Shown piece after piece: positions 31,393 to 32,869 of a stretch of 32,869 nucleotides of DNA (position 1 is its first letter; each line of letters starts with the position of its first letter). This DNA comes from Collinsella sp. (GTDB lineage Bacteria > Actinomycetota > Coriobacteriia > Coriobacteriales > Coriobacteriaceae), in assembly GCA_019414545.1 (NCBI GenBank), contig DXLV01000008.1:27578-60446 (forward strand), in the 5' to 3' direction. The notes under the pieces were generated by a model. The model was not told where the DNA came from. It searched no databases and worked only from the letters and a program-made list of their open reading frames with translations. Made by a program: the position numbers and the translations under genes.

Positions 31393-32475
31393 CTATCGCA
31401 CGAAGTACCAGGGGCTTTCCTGCACGGTGGGCTCCAGCGTAATGCCCGTGCGCTCGCGGAACAGATCCATGTCCTGCGATTTCTCCGTCCACCACGCGTT
31501 GGGCTTAAAGGTCATGCTCTCAATGACATGGCCGACAAACACGCTGTTGCGCATCTTGGAAAAGTCGGTGTTCATGATCACGATGGACGCGAGCACCAAA
31601 ACGATGCCCAGAACCTTGATCGCACCGGCGGGCTCGGCGTAGACACCAATGCCCAGCAGCACGGTGACGACCGTCTCGAATGACATTACGACGGGAACTT
31701 TCGACGTCTCGAGCCCCATGGACAGACCCTGCATATATAAGACATAGGCCACGGCTGTGGGGATGAGTCCAAAGCCAAGGAACAGCAGCAGCAGCTGTGG
31801 CGACATTGCCGCGGCGACATCTGGCCACGGAGCCGCGATAGCCGCCATAACCGCACCGCCAAAAACAAGGCCCCAAAACGTGACAGCCAGCGGGTGGACC
31901 GTCTTGGTTGCTATCCGGCTAAACACCGCGAGCGACGCGCCACAAAAGCCCGCAATCACGCCCGACGTGACGCCCCAAACCGAAAAATGAAAACCGGAAA
32001 GATCGCCATCGGTCACTGCAAGTACACAGCCACCGATGTTAAAAGCGATGGCAACGAGCTTGTTGGGGGTCACGTCCTCGCGATAAAGTACGCGGCCGAG
32101 CATGACGCCAAACACCGGCGAGGTGTAGAGCAGCACCGAGGCCGTGGACATGCCCACCTCGCCCATGCACTCGTAATAAAGCGTGTTAGCGGTGGCGAGG
32201 CCGATAATGCCAAGAAGCGCACAAGGAACAAGCTCTTTAGGACTTGCCTTGAACAGTGCCAGGGGACCCGATGTCTTTCCCTCACGAGCACCTCCCTGGC
32301 AACCCATGAATGCCAAGACCGGAGCCATTAAGACGGCACCCGACAACAAGCGAAAGGCAGCCATACTCTGGGACGTAACGCCCATGGCCGAGATGCCGTT
32401 TACAAAGATTCCGATGCTGCCCCACATAAGCGCGGCGATCAGCACCAGCACATAGCCCAGATTGCTTTTCTTCAA
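31393..32475 (-). CDS. EamA/DMT family transporter
   Basis: 360 residues, about ten membrane segments in two EamA repeats: LVLIAALMWGSIGIFVNGI first, YYECMGEVGMSTASVLLYTSP closing the first repeat, and LYMQGLSMGLETSKVPVVMS in the second. A hydrophilic tail of about 58 residues with several Trp (NAWWTEKSQDMD, SPWYFVR) is unusual for the family. I start at TTG 32473-32475 because GAGGAGG lies five bases upstream; the GTG at 32511 has no site. An operator-like site at 32515-32527 links it to the PTS operon downstream, so it may export a product or import a related compound; that link is inference. Confidence 0.87.
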   Translation of the reverse strand: MKKSNLGYVLVLIAALMWGSIGIFVNGISAMGVTSQSMAAFRLLSGAVLMAPVLAFMGCQGGAREGKTSGPLALFKASPKELVPCALLGIIGLATANTLYYECMGEVGMSTASVLLYTSPVFGVMLGRVLYREDVTPNKLVAIAFNIGGCVLAVTDGDLSGFHFSVWGVTSGVIAGFCGASLAVFSRIATKTVHPLAVTFWGLVFGGAVMAAIAAPWPDVAAAMSPQLLLLFLGFGLIPTAVAYVLYMQGLSMGLETSKVPVVMSFETVVTVLLGIGVYAEPAGAIKVLGIVLVLASIVIMNTDFSKMRNSVFVGHVIESMTFKPNAWWTEKSQDMDLFRERTGITLEPTVQESPWYFVR

Positions 32476-32514
32476 CGCAGCCTCCTCGGTATTGTTTCCA
32501 ATATGTTTCACACT

Positions 32515-32527
32515 ACGTTATAGTCGT
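32515..32527 (-). promoter_or_regulatory. Candidate operator upstream of the EamA gene
   Basis: On the minus strand ACGACTATAACGT, half-sites nine bases apart; the enclosed TATAAC could be a -10. Same layout as 25152-25164 and 31221-31233. Confidence 0.45.
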
Positions 32528-32607
32528 TATATACATTTTTCAAGGCACAAATCGGCGAGCGGAAAATCTCTCACACAAGGAGTGTCCCCAAGTGCCGGCC
32601 AAAACAC

Positions 32608-32671
32608 GAGAGTGGATAATCTCCCACTTTGAGCCTACACACATGCCAAAAATGGGAGATTATCCACTCTC
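32608..32671. repeat. Palindrome of the TCCACGCTC family, variant stem
   Basis: GAGAGTGGATAATCTCCCA (32608-32626) and TGGGAGATTATCCACTCTC (32653-32671) pair perfectly over 19. Relative to the copies at 16.1 and 17.6 kb, C in GAGCGTGG is A here and the partner G in CCACGCTC is T, so pairing is kept. Confidence 0.85.
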
Positions 32672-32682
32672 ACTCTGCGGGC

Positions 32683-32738
32683 ACTCATTTAAGTCTGTCC
32701 CCAATGAGTAGTCGTTTAAGAACGTCCCCAACGACTAC
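32683..32738 (+). repeat. Two tandem hairpins with GTCCCC loops
   Basis: ACTCATT (32683-32689) pairs with AATGAGT (32703-32709) around TAAGTCTGTCCCC; GTAGTCGTT (32708-32716) pairs with AACGACTAC (32730-32738) around TAAGAACGTCCCC. The loops are nearly the same while the stems are unrelated. Confidence 0.8.
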
Positions 32739-32777
32739 CCCTCCCCACAGCAACGGCATCGTCGATGTTTTGGCAAT

Positions 32778-32869
32778 GTCAGCGAAAACTCGCCAGAGCG
32801 AGCAAGGTGCCTTGAAGCGAGGCGGCATTGACCTTCTGGTCATGCCGCCGAAGTTGAAAGGCAGATTGC
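32778..32869 (+). repeat. Composite multi-stem element, copy 3 (cut by window edge)
   Basis: GTCAGCGAAAAC (32778-32789) opens it as in the other copies. P2 GCAA 32802-32805 with TTGC 32866-32869; P3 GCCTT 32809-32813 with AAGGC 32858-32862; P4 GGCGGCAT 32821-32828 and GACC 32830-32833, loop TTCT, with GGTCATGCCGCC 32838-32849. P1's right half and P5 lie beyond the window. P3 and P4 are changed on both sides compared with copies 1 and 2. Confidence 0.82.

Overview
The window is GC-rich, densely packed and has no plasmid, phage or insertion-sequence genes. Its gene content points to an anaerobic high-GC Gram-positive of the Coriobacteriia, most likely Collinsella or a close relative: a phenylalanine T-box, mannose-family PTS, FrlB-like SIS proteins, a MetA with the acetyl-CoA residue, a stand-alone AbiEi-like/nuclease protein and many intergenic palindromes. 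The genus is inferred from gene style, not from a marker gene.

Layout. 1-277 is the start of pheS on the minus strand, preceded by its T-box leader (about 361-640). Then come an M32 carboxypeptidase (+), glmM and a DUF4012 membrane protein (-), an EamA transporter (-), tRNA-Val(GAC) with its own promoter and terminator, and a DUF5710 protein (+). A patch of small orphan genes fills 8845-10198. An AlbA_2/Schlafen-type ATP-binding regulator (10299-11765, -) is preceded by two matching arrays of TTATCTCTC boxes. Next are an M16C presequence-protease-like peptidase (+), a 5-formyl-THF cyclo-ligase (+), an AbiEi-like/nuclease protein (-), metA (-) and a lactate/hydroxyisocaproate dehydrogenase (+).

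From 20.2 kb to the end nearly everything is on the minus strand. Two related modules stand out. Module A is an FrlB-like SIS protein with a GntR/UTRA regulator coupled to recQ. Module B is a second GntR/UTRA regulator, a mannose-family PTS (IIAB, IIC, IID) ending in a second FrlB-like SIS protein, and an EamA transporter. A YitT protein and a HAD phosphatase lie between. The likely job of the modules is uptake with phosphorylation of an amino-linked sugar (Amadori compound or similar) by the PTS and cleavage of the phosphorylated product by the SIS deglycase. Spaced half-sites (ACG-N6-ACGT) in front of regulator B, the PTS operon and the EamA gene suggest one regulon. Module A has a different pair of direct-repeat operators around its promoter.

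The most unusual content is between the genes. Several repeat families keep their loops but change their stems in a compensating way: a composite multi-stem element (three copies, near 2.4, 24.3 and 32.8 kb), a GAGCGTGGA...TCCACGCTC palindrome with 29/22-bp tandem units, hairpins with a GTCCC-type loop, and two long inverted repeats near 20.0 and 26.5 kb. Stem covariation suggests that the folded form is what is kept, as RNA or as single-stranded DNA.
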